A stretch of DNA of 64,000 nt from Flavobacteriales bacterium (GCA_016722445.1 JADKIZ010000003.1:62001-126000), one strand, 5' to 3'. Positions 1-8,409 are shown, counted from the first letter of the stretch. The notes: generated by a model not told the origin, from the letters alone. Translations and numbers: made by a program.

Positions 1-293
1 TGTGCCAAGGCAAATCGACAATACAAGGAGGCGCAGAGTATTCATTATACAGGAAAATTACAACATTGTAAAATTACGAAAAACCGCATAACACTTCGCA
101 AAACTGATGCCTGAGCCTACAACGTTTGACCTGTGATTTTTCGCGATCAGGAAGTTGATGCATTATTCGTAAAGTTGCAGCGCATTTGGTAGGTCTGGCA
201 TCGTCCACTATAGAAATTTCAGCCTGATCTTGATGAATCCGGGCAATTCGCGGGAATCGAACGACCACAAACGAAAACCATCAGGCTTTCTTC
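1..293. other. Leading non-coding stretch
   Basis: I see no convincing gene here; the short open frames lack family resemblance. It is the upstream region of the sigma-factor operon. A 7-base inverted repeat (GCCTGAT at 222-228, ATCAGGC at 280-286) brackets the last 65 bases before the sigma-factor start and could fold in the leader, but this may be chance. Confidence 0.4.
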
Positions 294-809
294 ATGAATT
301 TACAGGAATTGTACAAAAAACATGGCAGCGCAGTCTATCGGCTTGCACTGCATTATGTACAAAACTCCGAGGATGCACAAGAGATTACGCAAGATGTTTT
401 TGTCGCGGTGTTTGAACATATGTCCGACTTCCGTGGAGAAGCACAGATCAGTACCTGGATTCATCGTATCGCCATCAACAAAAGCCTCGATTTTCTGAGA
501 CACCGAAAACGGAAGAAGCGCTTCGCATCTGTCTTTTCCATTTTTACCCAAAACCAAGAAGCCATTGATATACCGCATTTTGATCACCCGGGAATTCTCT
601 TGGAAAGTCAAGAAGAAATGAAAATCATTTTCGATGCCATCAATCAACTTCCAGAACAACAAAAGACGGCTTTGATCCTGATGAAACTGGAAAACCTATC
701 ACAACAAGAAGCAGCAGAAATCATGAAGATCTCAACAAAAGCAGTAGAATCTCTCATATCGAGAGCAAAACAAAAATTAAAAGAACTCCTGGCGAAGGAA
801 AACAAATGA
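294..809 (+). CDS. ECF-type RNA polymerase sigma factor (sigma-70 family)
   Basis: This 171-residue protein has the two-domain layout of an extracytoplasmic-function sigma factor. Residues about 5-75 form region 2, with the DAQEITQDVFVAVF helix and the WIHRIAINKSLDFLR segment that binds the -10 region. Residues about 110-168 form region 4 (LPEQQKTALIL, then an HTH around QQEAAEIMKISTKAVESLISRAK). The length is normal for the family. It is the first gene of a run of closely packed or overlapping genes that encode a small membrane protein, a periplasmic protein and an MbnP/MbnH pair. This placement suggests it responds to an envelope or metal signal and may control its own operon. The signal is inferred, not visible. 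Confidence 0.93.
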   Translation: MNLQELYKKHGSAVYRLALHYVQNSEDAQEITQDVFVAVFEHMSDFRGEAQISTWIHRIAINKSLDFLRHRKRKKRFASVFSIFTQNQEAIDIPHFDHPGILLESQEEMKIIFDAINQLPEQQKTALILMKLENLSQQEAAEIMKISTKAVESLISRAKQKLKELLAKENK

Positions 810-834
810 ATAACCGTCAAAACAGATAGTCCAT

Positions 835-1092
835 ATGAAAGACTTAGACAAATTATCAGATCTTGTGGTAGCTGTGGAACCACCGCCATTCCTGATAAAC
901 AGGATTGAGGCTAACATTGCGCGGCGTAAAAACACGACCATGCCTACCGCTCGTGCTTGGTCTATAGGACTTCTGCTCCTTTCCGTTTTGGTCATGGACT
1001 ACGCAGTACTGAGTTCAAAATGGCATGGTTCAAATCAGTCAGCCGAAACAACATTGATTGAAATACCTGATCATCAGCTTTACCATGAATAA
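835..1092 (+). CDS. Small single-pass membrane protein, probable anti-sigma factor
   Basis: The 85-residue product has a charged cytoplasmic-looking N-terminal half (about residues 1-42) with a PPPFLINRIEANI stretch like those near the membrane in Bacteroidota anti-sigma proteins. One hydrophobic segment follows (about 44-60, SIGLLLLSVLVMDYAVL), then a short outer tail. It lies 25 bases after the ECF sigma gene and its end overlaps the next start by 8 bases. Position, size and topology fit a minimal anti-sigma factor. No zinc-binding anti-sigma motif is visible, so the role is inferred from context. Confidence 0.6.
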   Translation: MKDLDKLSDLVVAVEPPPFLINRIEANIARRKNTTMPTARAWSIGLLLLSVLVMDYAVLSSKWHGSNQSAETTLIEIPDHQLYHE

Positions 1093-1543
1093 GATCAAGA
1101 TACTTTATGTACTCGTGATTTTGTGCATTGCCGGCAATGTCTTTATGGCGTGGCAACTTCATCAAAATTCGAGGCCTCCTGCACGAAAAGAACCAAGAGA
1201 AATCATCATTGAAAAACTTCACTTCAATGAAAATCAGGTGAAGCAATATGACGAGTTGATACGTAAACACCGTTACGATATTGAGCAAAACGAAAAAAAC
1301 CTCAGGGAGACGAAAAATGCGCTGTATGTCACACTCAGCCAAGAGGAGCCATTGCAGACCGATTCATTGCTGCAGCGTATTCAGGAAACACAACATCAGA
1401 TAGAGTTAACACATTATCATCATTTCCGTGACATCCGTCAATTGTGTGCCCAAGAACAGCTCGCTGCTTTTGATTCGTTGGCCTTTGAATTGGCGGCATT
1501 GTTTGCACCTCCACATAAGCCAAATCACGATCGCAAACATTGA
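1085..1543 (+). CDS. Spy/CnrX-like membrane-anchored periplasmic protein
   Basis: The protein starts with an uncleaved signal or anchor (ILYVLVILCIAGNVFMAWQL, about residues 5-24). A highly charged, glutamine-rich, all-helical domain follows (LHFNENQVKQYDELIRKHR and later helices), as in the Spy/CpxP/CnrX heavy-metal-resistance fold, where such proteins sense or chaperone in the periplasm. I chose the ATG at 1085 because it overlaps the upstream stop by 8 bases and leads straight into the anchor; a start 27 bases earlier is also open. Between a sigma/anti-sigma pair and a copper-type MbnP/MbnH pair, it is a plausible periplasmic sensor, as CnrX is in the CnrYXH system. Family assignment rests on architecture. 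Confidence 0.6.
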   Translation: MNKIKILYVLVILCIAGNVFMAWQLHQNSRPPARKEPREIIIEKLHFNENQVKQYDELIRKHRYDIEQNEKNLRETKNALYVTLSQEEPLQTDSLLQRIQETQHQIELTHYHHFRDIRQLCAQEQLAAFDSLAFELAALFAPPHKPNHDRKH

Positions 1544-2208
1544 AAACGATATTGAACATATTGCTTTCACTATTGGTCTTACATGCACATGCGCAAAACC
1601 GCATTTGTGAATTAGAATTTGTACCCATGTTTCAAGGAGAGCCTTTGATCATAGGCAAATACTACTTCGATCCAATTCATCAGGACAGCATTTGTATTAC
1701 GTCTTTGAAATTTTATGTGACATTAAAAGACAAACACGAAGAGAGGTACGAAGACAAAGTGAAATTGATGGAATATGATGAAGAAAACCGTCACCTCACA
1801 TACCATCAAAATCTAACTGATGTCCCCTCCGAACGAGAACTTCTAATTGGCATTGACAGCACGCTCAATACATGTGGAGCATTAAGCGGCGATCTCGATC
1901 CATCTGTTGGCATGTATTGGACCTGGAATACAGGCTATATCAATGTTAAAATAGAAGGCCGTAGCAAAAACTGCTCAGCACTGAAGCACGAATTCCAATT
2001 TCACCTTGGTGGATATTCGGGTAAATACAAAGGCATTCGGCAAGTCAACCTCGAGTTGCATGATTTCGTGAAATGCAAAATGGCGATAGAACTAGGTGAT
2101 TTTTTTGCAGCAACAGATTTACGTCAAAAACCACAGGTCATGTCACCAAGCGATGAAGGCAACAGGCTCGCAACTCTATTCGCAAACACTTTCCATTTGA
2201 TCAGATGA
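1540..2208 (+). CDS. MbnP-family secreted protein (probable copper-binding)
   Basis: A signal peptide (about residues 1-19, ending AHAQ) precedes a beta-rich domain of about 200 residues. The best marker is the block LDPSVGMYWTWNTGYINVKIEG, of which the core M-Y-W-T-W-N lies at residues 125-130. MbnP proteins carry this block, and in studied cases the partner MbnH oxidises an MbnP tryptophan to kynurenine, which helps bind copper. W127 or W129 is the obvious candidate here, by analogy. The start is a TTG whose bases overlap the previous stop, and the end overlaps the MbnH-like gene as ATGA, so all three are translationally coupled. Cys residues near 108 and 145 could form a disulphide. Confidence 0.82.
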   Translation: MKTILNILLSLLVLHAHAQNRICELEFVPMFQGEPLIIGKYYFDPIHQDSICITSLKFYVTLKDKHEERYEDKVKLMEYDEENRHLTYHQNLTDVPSERELLIGIDSTLNTCGALSGDLDPSVGMYWTWNTGYINVKIEGRSKNCSALKHEFQFHLGGYSGKYKGIRQVNLELHDFVKCKMAIELGDFFAATDLRQKPQVMSPSDEGNRLATLFANTFHLIR

Positions 2209-3221
2209 ATGTCCGTATGGTATTCATATCGATGGTATCCGCATGTTTGCTAGGCTTTGCGTATCCCAAACAGAGGCCGGAAATTCCCGAGTATTTTCCA
2301 GAACCGAAACATTCTTCAGAACAATATTCTGACATGCAGATTGAATTGGGAAGAATGTTGTTTTACGACCCAATACTCTCCAGGGACAGCACCCTTTCAT
2401 GTTCTTCATGTCACAGTTCATACAACGCATTTGCGCATACCGATCACAGTTTAAGCCATGGCATCGAAGATCGCATCGGAACGAGAAATGCTCCTCCACT
2501 TTTCAATCTTGAATGGCAAGAAAAACTGATGTGGGATGGCGCTGCAAATCATCCTGAAGTACAACCTGTGGCGCCCATATCCAACGCATTGGAAATGGAC
2601 GAAAATCTGGAACATGTTGTCCTAAAATTAAGTCGGCAGGACATTTACAAAAACATGTTTGCTTCCGCTTTTGGCAGTGAAGAAGTCACCGGTCAGCGGG
2701 TTCTGAAAGCCATCGCAGCATTTCAACTTTCTCTGCGCTCATTCGGATCAAAATACGATCTTGTAAAATCTGGAGAAGCCATCTTTACTGCCCAAGAAAA
2801 TTCCGGCTATTCCGTTTTTTTGAAGCACTGCAATACTTGTCATCGCGAACCATTGTTCTCGACTTTTGAATTTGCGAACAATGGATTACCAGTTGACGCT
2901 GATTTGAAAGATGCAGGAAGAATGAGAATTACACTTGAAAAAAGTGATTCACTTCTTTTCAAAATACCCTCATTGCGCAATTTGAAATATACTGCCCCGT
3001 ACATGCACGATGGTCGTTTCAGAAAAATGTCGGAGGTTTTAGATCACTACAAATCCGGAATAGTTAAAAGTGTAACACTTGCGAAAGAACTTGAAAGCGG
3101 GATCACACTTTCCGATGTAGAACGCACCGATTTGATGGCATTTCTCTCCACATTGAATGACAGCAGTTTCGTTTTCAATCCAGCATTTCAATTTCCTAAA
3201 ACCCATTTTGTAAATCCATAA
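2205..3221 (+). CDS. Di-haem cytochrome c peroxidase, MbnH-like partner of MbnP
   Basis: This exported protein has two CxxCH haem c sites, at about residues 66-70 (CSSCH) and 209-213 (CNTCH). The first is followed by the family's AFAHTD region, and the later block YMHDGRFRKMSEVLDHY is conserved in the bacterial CCP/MauG superfamily. An N-terminal hydrophobic segment directs export to the periplasm. Members either reduce H2O2 or, as MauG and MbnH do, oxidise tryptophan on a partner protein. The ATGA overlap with an MbnP-family gene strongly favours the MbnH role. The 338-residue length is normal for the superfamily. Confidence 0.88.
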   Translation: MNVRMVFISMVSACLLGFAYPKQRPEIPEYFPEPKHSSEQYSDMQIELGRMLFYDPILSRDSTLSCSSCHSSYNAFAHTDHSLSHGIEDRIGTRNAPPLFNLEWQEKLMWDGAANHPEVQPVAPISNALEMDENLEHVVLKLSRQDIYKNMFASAFGSEEVTGQRVLKAIAAFQLSLRSFGSKYDLVKSGEAIFTAQENSGYSVFLKHCNTCHREPLFSTFEFANNGLPVDADLKDAGRMRITLEKSDSLLFKIPSLRNLKYTAPYMHDGRFRKMSEVLDHYKSGIVKSVTLAKELESGITLSDVERTDLMAFLSTLNDSSFVFNPAFQFPKTHFVNP

Positions 3222-3252
3222 GCGAAGGAAAAAAAATATTACGTCGTCCAAA

Positions 3253-4629
3253 ATGAAAAACCACCAAATGAAAAAACTGACCATTGCTTTTTTATTACTG
3301 CAATCGATTGTGGCTTACACACAAACCAACCCTGCGATCACTTCTTGGATCATCAACACAGACGGAACAACGGGTAGTCATTATGTATCGGGCAATCCAA
3401 CATTGATTCAGGATACCGATTCTGCCAATGTGCAAAATGTATATTACTCGAGCAATTGGGTTTATGTGAGGACAAAAGGAGTTCCATCCTATCCAACTGG
3501 TCCCTTTTTGGATGGTAATCCATCTATCACAACAAATCAAAATGCGATTTTCAAATTCCCTTTAACGCCACAACAAAATACAGGCACCCTTACTGCGACC
3601 AACATGGGAAATATTGGTGTATTCATCAACGGTGTTGCCTTATTCGATTATCGCGATGGCGTATCGTGGAATAATAATACTGGTGCAGAAGGTGGAGGAC
3701 CGATACCAGGACCACCTGGACAAGGTATTTGGAACCGCGATGCCGTTGTTGCCGAACGCGAAGGATTTGATTGCTCCAAAGGACATCCTGCACAAGGCAA
3801 TTATCATCACCATCAGAATCCATCAGCATTTAATCTGGATCAAGTGGTACTATCTACCATCTGCAATGCATACGATGCAGAAGGTTTGTATGTGATCAAT
3901 CCGAATGAACACTCACCACTGATCGGTTTCGCATATGATGGATATCCCATTTATGGCGCATACGGTTATATGAATGCAGATGGCACAGGAGGCATAACAC
4001 GCATCAAATCCAGTTATCAATTACGCAACATCACGGAGCGTACGCACTTGGCAGATGGTACTGATGTAACCGATGGACCGGATGTAAATGCTACTTATCC
4101 CCTTGGGCACTATCGTGAAGATTACGAATTCGTAGCACATCTCGGTGAAGCTGATTTTCTGGATGAACACAACGGCCGTTTTTGTGTAACACCAGAATAT
4201 CCTGATGGCATTTATGCTTATTTCTGTACAGTAGATGAAAACTGGAACTCTGCCTATCCTTATGCAGTAGGTCCAACTTTTTATGGGACAAAAGTTGCCG
4301 CCAAAGTGCCTGCCATCAGTGAATCTGTGACAGCGTATAACGCGACACCAGATTTTGTGGCAACAGATTTCTTAACTTCAAGCGAGCTTGTTGTTTACCC
4401 AAATCCTGCATCGGATATCATCGCCGTGCAAGCCAATGGAATTGTAAGAGAGAACATCGATGTAAGATTATTTGACACCAGCGGAAAATTGATTGCACAA
4501 ACCAGCATTCTCAAAGGCAGTACAATCGCATGGTTTGATACTTCCATACTTTACAATGGAAATTATTTGATTGAATTTTCATCGAAGGGAAAACTCTTGT
4601 CCACACAAACGGTGATTGTTTCGAAGTAA
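3253..4629 (+). CDS. YHYH-domain secreted protein with T9SS sorting domain
   Basis: After a signal peptide, residues about 20-360 form a YHYH-type domain: the histidine-rich signature GNYHHHQNPSAF (about residues 183-194) is followed by IGFAYDGYPIYGAYGY and by RFCVTPEYPDGIYAYF, all typical of this poorly understood family. The histidine cluster suggests metal binding. The last 75 residues (VVYPNPASDI onward) are a type IX secretion sorting domain, so the product should reach the cell surface or medium. It lies 31 bases after the MbnH-like gene on the same strand and probably belongs to the same operon. An internal ATG at 3268 is an alternative start. It ends just before a clear hairpin terminator. 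Confidence 0.85.
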   Translation: MKNHQMKKLTIAFLLLQSIVAYTQTNPAITSWIINTDGTTGSHYVSGNPTLIQDTDSANVQNVYYSSNWVYVRTKGVPSYPTGPFLDGNPSITTNQNAIFKFPLTPQQNTGTLTATNMGNIGVFINGVALFDYRDGVSWNNNTGAEGGGPIPGPPGQGIWNRDAVVAEREGFDCSKGHPAQGNYHHHQNPSAFNLDQVVLSTICNAYDAEGLYVINPNEHSPLIGFAYDGYPIYGAYGYMNADGTGGITRIKSSYQLRNITERTHLADGTDVTDGPDVNATYPLGHYREDYEFVAHLGEADFLDEHNGRFCVTPEYPDGIYAYFCTVDENWNSAYPYAVGPTFYGTKVAAKVPAISESVTAYNATPDFVATDFLTSSELVVYPNPASDIIAVQANGIVRENIDVRLFDTSGKLIAQTSILKGSTIAWFDTSILYNGNYLIEFSSKGKLLSTQTVIVSK

Positions 4630-4654
4630 TCTGCTCTGCAAAATTCTGTATAAA

Positions 4655-4692
4655 AGAAAACCCGCTACTCAATCAAGTATGGCGGGTTCTCC
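4655..4692. terminator. Bidirectional hairpin terminator between convergent genes
   Basis: The arms AACCCGC (4659-4665) and GCGGGTT (4682-4688), extended inward by TACT/AGTA pairing, form a stable hairpin between the converging YHYH and DUF2330 genes. A-rich sequence on the left and pyrimidine-rich sequence on the right would let it work in both directions. Confidence 0.75.
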
Positions 4693-4710
4693 CCTTTTCA
4701 GCGAACAGAA

Positions 4711-6198
4711 TCAGTGATGTTTCACCATCATTCCGGCTGGAGATGGTGTTCTGAAACGCATACCGAATACAACAACCAATAAAACCGCGGCCACGAGTAA
4801 CCACTTGGAAGGATTGTTTTTGAAATCATCCAACCAACCATGTGGGCCTTCTTCCTTTTCATTTTTGTCTTTGGTGCTCTTATCAATGAACTGATTGTAT
4901 TCATTCTGATAAGTAGCGCTGCCACTTCTACTCCACCCTGTGAGGGCAGTTACTTCATCTATTTCTCGTTTGCGACGGTTGTATAAATCAACCAAATATT
5001 CCTGACCAGCTTCGCAGGTAAATTCGCCTGTAGCAGGATGGGTCAGAATATACCTGCATTGGAAATTTTCTGAATTGGGAGTGACTTGAAACTGCAGATC
5101 AGCGGGGAATTTATCTCTCGTATATCTCACGTGGAGACGTGTAAAGAAAATCGTTTGTTGACTTTGATTGGGTTCATTTAACCACCATACACCTGCATTC
5201 ACAAAATCCTGATTTACCGGAGGAGCTCCAACACAGGGATCACAATGCATATAGTTATACGGGCTGAGGTTCCAGGCATATTCAAGGAAGACAGCATTTC
5301 GTCCTTCGTGATTGTATTCCCGATCAAAAAGTGATTTATAGAATTCACCAAATTTTGGCTGGATGTAAAGAGGGATGTTTCTATCAGTAGGAAGTTTAAC
5401 CGTACGGTAGTTGGTGCATTCAATTCTGCCACTGCGTGTGAAAGCATATACAATCATGTCCTGAGAACCTTGACTGTTGGCCATACCCAAGCGTATCGGC
5501 AACATAAATTTTGCATGATCAAATGATATTTGAATCGGTCTCAGGTATTCATCCTTCCTGTTTTTCATTTTGTTCAAATTCACTTTCACCACGAAAAACT
5601 TCATGTTGCTTTTGATGTATGGATCCAGAACATCGGAAGCAGTCTCCGGAATTTTGTAGCCATTTTCATTTAACCAAATTTTCAATCCATCGGATTCTTT
5701 GGCCGATAGAATCAGAATATCGTATTCCTCGACTGAATATTGAGCTTCGATTTTCACTCCGTGTTTCTCATCTTTAACCATACTCATCTCTTCTAAACTC
5801 AACATTTTATCTGAATCGAGCATGTAACTGGCACTGCAGGTAACAACCCTGTCATATCCACACGGATTTGAATCATGGTATTCAACCAATCTTGGTGCAG
5901 AATATTCGTTGAGGACGTCGAAGATGTTTCGCTCAATGACTTTGATATCGCTTTCCTTTAACACAGTCGGAACGGGAACAACCATTGCAAAATCTTTGAG
6001 GTCACCTTTGAAGTCACTGCTCATGGTGATGACATTTCTATTGCCATCACGAATGAGTATTACTTCACTGCGGTTATTAAAGAGTTTAGCATCGGCTTTG
6101 GCCACATAGAAGCCACAGAATGATCTGGCTTCGGCATAAGTGAACAGGAGAATCGCTGCGCTGATCACTCTTAAAATGTGTTTAAACATGTTTGACAT
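4711..6198 (-). CDS. DUF2330-family membrane-anchored exported protein
   Basis: The protein has an N-terminal signal (about residues 8-24), a large extracytoplasmic region and one C-terminal hydrophobic anchor (KWLLVAAVLLVVVFGMRF, about residues 462-480). The opening FCGFYVAKADAKLFNNRSEVILIRDG and the DFAMVVPVPTV segment are characteristic of DUF2330, a family of unknown function with a conserved Cys just after the signal. Further Cys pairs (for example CDPC) suggest disulphides. An internal ATG at 6189 gives a better-placed start. The neighbouring gene upstream on the same strand is an RnfD/NqrB-like membrane protein, 24 bases away once its frameshift is corrected, so the two are probably co-transcribed. 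Confidence 0.8.
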   Translation of the reverse strand: MSNMFKHILRVISAAILLFTYAEARSFCGFYVAKADAKLFNNRSEVILIRDGNRNVITMSSDFKGDLKDFAMVVPVPTVLKESDIKVIERNIFDVLNEYSAPRLVEYHDSNPCGYDRVVTCSASYMLDSDKMLSLEEMSMVKDEKHGVKIEAQYSVEEYDILILSAKESDGLKIWLNENGYKIPETASDVLDPYIKSNMKFFVVKVNLNKMKNRKDEYLRPIQISFDHAKFMLPIRLGMANSQGSQDMIVYAFTRSGRIECTNYRTVKLPTDRNIPLYIQPKFGEFYKSLFDREYNHEGRNAVFLEYAWNLSPYNYMHCDPCVGAPPVNQDFVNAGVWWLNEPNQSQQTIFFTRLHVRYTRDKFPADLQFQVTPNSENFQCRYILTHPATGEFTCEAGQEYLVDLYNRRKREIDEVTALTGWSRSGSATYQNEYNQFIDKSTKDKNEKEEGPHGWLDDFKNNPSKWLLVAAVLLVVVFGMRFRTPSPAGMMVKHH

Positions 6199-6222
6199 TT
6201 TGGTGCGGATTTAAAAGTTGAA

Positions 6223-7067
6223 TTATGACTGAACTTGAGGAGAAGTTTGCTTTTTGTTGGTCCATTGAAATACTGGCTGCTTTTGGAGCATATCAAACAG
6301 CGGCGTGAATGGTGTTGCGAAAAACAGCACCCAGAATGGAGCCGCATTGATGAATTTAAAATTGGTGAGGTAAAAGAAATACCAGCGACACACACTGACC
6401 AGATGATTCTGGTTATGCGACCATTCGGGATGGTCATCGGGTCGGTTATCATGAACAAGGCAAATAACCAGAGTGACCCACTACTCAGTTTCAGCAACAG
6501 AACATCCCATTCCCAACCGAGAAAAACAATGGTTCGCAAATACTCTAATAAAGCAATGGTGAGGATGAAAGCTATTCCTGTTTCCAGTCTTTTAACATGA
6601 CTGAGTACCGCCAGACCGCCTGTTCCAATGATAAATACGAGAACCGCACTGCTGCCCCACTGACCGGGAGAAATCCAGGCTTCACCACTCAGGAGAATCA
6701 TCAGAACAATTCCGAAATTGGCAGGATTCCAAATGTGTTTGCCGTTGATACGTATGAGAAATTTTTGCCCGATGGCGAAGATGGCTGCAAAAAGAAATAA
6801 CCAAGGCGAATTAGCTTTGAGGAGCAAGGAAAGACCAAGAGATGTTACCAAAGCACTTTTCATTGAATTTGCCGGCACTCCTGCAAACCGAATGGCTAGA
6901 AGTTGTGCAATCATGCTACCGGAAAAAGCTGCGAGGTATTTTTTCCAATCAGCGTCCCAACCCAACATCAGGATTCCATAACATAGAAATGTCACCTGTG
7001 AAATGATTTGAAAATGCCTGCCATCAGATTGCAGCCAAGCTGAGAATTTTGTGAAACCTGATCTCAT
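6223..7067 (-). CDS. RnfD/NqrB-like integral membrane protein, frameshifted near its end
   Basis: About eight hydrophobic segments and the motifs NPANFGIVLMILL and MITDPMTIPNGRITRIIW match the RnfD/NqrB superfamily, whose members bind flavin covalently in Na+/H+-linked electron transfer. The literal frame changes character after ...CVAGISF and runs on to 6171 as low-complexity nonsense. Shifting one frame at the T-run (A-run 6372-6375 on the plus strand) restores FYLTNFKFINAAPFWVLFF and then ATPFTPLFDML, the expected last helix, with a stop at 6223. One T is therefore missing, by mutation or sequencing error. After correction there is no overlap with the DUF2330 gene. It is a lone subunit; other Rnf genes are not present here. 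Confidence 0.78.
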
Positions 7068-7120
7068 ATTCGTGCGAATTTGAAATGCGGTACATACAAC
7101 TATCGGATTGGTTCAATTAA

Positions 7121-7149
7121 AAATAAAAAAACACGCCTTTGGCGTGTTT
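7121..7149 (-). terminator. Rho-independent terminator on the minus strand
   Basis: Perfect arms AAACACGCC (7129-7137) and GGCGTGTTT (7141-7149) are followed on the minus strand by a run of eight T. It lies upstream of the RnfD-like gene start, so it ends a separate small transcript or works as an attenuator in that gene's leader. Confidence 0.75.
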
Positions 7150-7154
7150 GGGCA

Positions 7155-7204
7155 TAAAAAAACGCGGGACGTAAGTTCTCTACTCTTATATCGCCGCGTT
7201 GCTT
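7155..7204 (-). ncRNA. Candidate small RNA or structured leader
   Basis: On the minus strand, arms AACGCGG and CCCGCGTT enclose about 30 bases and are followed by seven T. A second terminator hairpin follows within 20 bases. No open frame explains the conserved-looking structure. Two successive hairpins with T-tracts between divergent genes suggest a short non-coding transcript (starting somewhere around 7230-7290) or a regulated leader for the RnfD-like/DUF2330 genes. I do not recognise an Rfam family by eye. Confidence 0.4.
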
Positions 7205-7290
7205 TCAGTTATTTTGAAAGTAGGTCTGAAACGCTTGAATAAATTCAATGGTTTCACTTTCCCGATACTTTTTGATGCAATTTTGCACCG

Positions 7291-7689
7291 ATGAAAAACG
7301 CCTTACTGATCCTCACATTGTTATGTGGGTATGCTGCTCAAGCACAATTTCAACTTTACAAAGAAACCGATAGTCTGCAGATCTACACCAAGTGGAGTCA
7401 TGTGAAGTGGTACAATAAAAAAAGTGGTGATGTACTTCTGGTGAAAGTTGTTAATCGGTCATCAAGCACTGTTGAATTTTCCATCGGTGTGGAATTTTTT
7501 TCGGACATGAAACTCGCAGAAGAAAGCCCTGTTTCCAACTATTGTCTTGAAGCCGGAAAAACATTGAAACCACGTGTACATGGATTGGTTTTTCAAACCA
7601 CTCAAGGCAAAAAGGAAAATGATGACAGTATAGAATTCAAAGATTTTGATGTCGTGAAAAAGGGCAATGACAAATGCCCGAAAGAGTAA
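7291..7689 (+). CDS. Small secreted protein of unknown function
   Basis: The 132-residue product has a clear signal peptide ending AAQAQ (about residue 19). The mature part of about 110 residues is beta-rich: it contains WSHVKWYNKKSGDVLLVKVVN, then SIGVEFFSD, then a late CLEAGKTLKPRVHGLVF segment. This could be a single Ig-like or NTF-like fold, but I do not recognise a family. Two cysteines (near 90 and 129) could pair. TTTTG ends only 5 bases before the ATG, so the message may have almost no leader. The stop codon abuts the stop of the converging gene with no spacer. Confidence 0.7.
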   Translation: MKNALLILTLLCGYAAQAQFQLYKETDSLQIYTKWSHVKWYNKKSGDVLLVKVVNRSSSTVEFSIGVEFFSDMKLAEESPVSNYCLEAGKTLKPRVHGLVFQTTQGKKENDDSIEFKDFDVVKKGNDKCPKE

Positions 7690-8409
7690 TTAGTTCACGA
7701 ATTCAGAAATGACTTCATCCAGTTCTTTGTTCATCAGGTCCGGAGTTATCATTTCATAATTGGGAGGTAGTGCAAATTCTTCAGGCGCTACTTTTTCGAA
7801 ACTCACTTCACGAGCCCGCAATCGCATGCACATGCCATATTGCTCTACGTCATAACCCAGCAAAAAACCATCAATCTGAGAAAATGGATTCCACCAGTTT
7901 GACGTTTCGAGACCGAGTCCTTTGGTATGATACAACTCAATGGGAGGAAGACTATCGCCCTCCGTTCTTGCGATAGTTTTCGTACACACATAACCCGCAA
8001 TACTGATGGTTTCGCCTGTATGTTCAAGAGTATACTTTGGATAACGATTGTACCATGCACGTGTTTCTTCTTCACACAATTTCATGGCAAAACGTTTCGA
8101 CATATTCTTCAGCAATTGCGTGAAAGTCTTTTCGTCATGATCAATGATCAAATCAGTGGTAAGAAGATCGTAGCTTGAACGTATTTCGGAATGCATCATT
8201 TCATCTTTGAAATGAAAAACCATTTCTGTGGGATACAAATCCATGAGAACCGACTTTTCTTCGTAGGGGAATGACAGATCATAAACAATTTTCCCCTCAA
8301 GACCTTTGCCCAACTTCTGCACGCTTTCGCATGACCAGACGCCAAGGCAAATCACCACAGTAGCGGCGCCAAAGAAGATATACCTGAGGGTAGAGTTCAA
8401 AAGGGTCAA
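7690..8409 (-). CDS. Exported, probably lipid-anchored protein of unknown function (GLPGLI/DUF4412-like)
   Basis: An N-terminal hydrophobic stretch ends in GVWSCES, which resembles a lipobox but has Trp at -2, so lipidation is uncertain. The mature part (GKIVYDLSFPYEEKSVL, MVFHFKDEMMHSEI, DLIIDHDEKTFTQLL, TGETISIAGYVCTKTIA) follows the order of beta segments seen in GLPGLI and DUF4412 proteins of Bacteroidota, which start with a K/V-I-x-Y-x-L strand and have a mid-protein 'I-x-G-Y-x-C-K' motif. Function in those families is unknown. It converges directly on the preceding gene. Confidence 0.65.
   Translation of the reverse strand: MTLLNSTLRYIFFGAATVVICLGVWSCESVQKLGKGLEGKIVYDLSFPYEEKSVLMDLYPTEMVFHFKDEMMHSEIRSSYDLLTTDLIIDHDEKTFTQLLKNMSKRFAMKLCEEETRAWYNRYPKYTLEHTGETISIAGYVCTKTIARTEGDSLPPIELYHTKGLGLETSNWWNPFSQIDGFLLGYDVEQYGMCMRLRAREVSFEKVAPEEFALPPNYEMITPDLMNKELDEVISEFVN

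Noticed and set aside
300..662. 120-codon frame on the minus strand opposite the sigma factor gene
   Set aside because: It is fully covered by a clear sigma factor on the plus strand and its product looks like random translation.
6171..6375. Literal C-terminus of the RnfD-like protein (Ser/His/Cys-rich tail overlapping the DUF2330 start)
   Set aside because: The other frame gives the expected final helix and removes the overlap, so this tail is a frameshift product.
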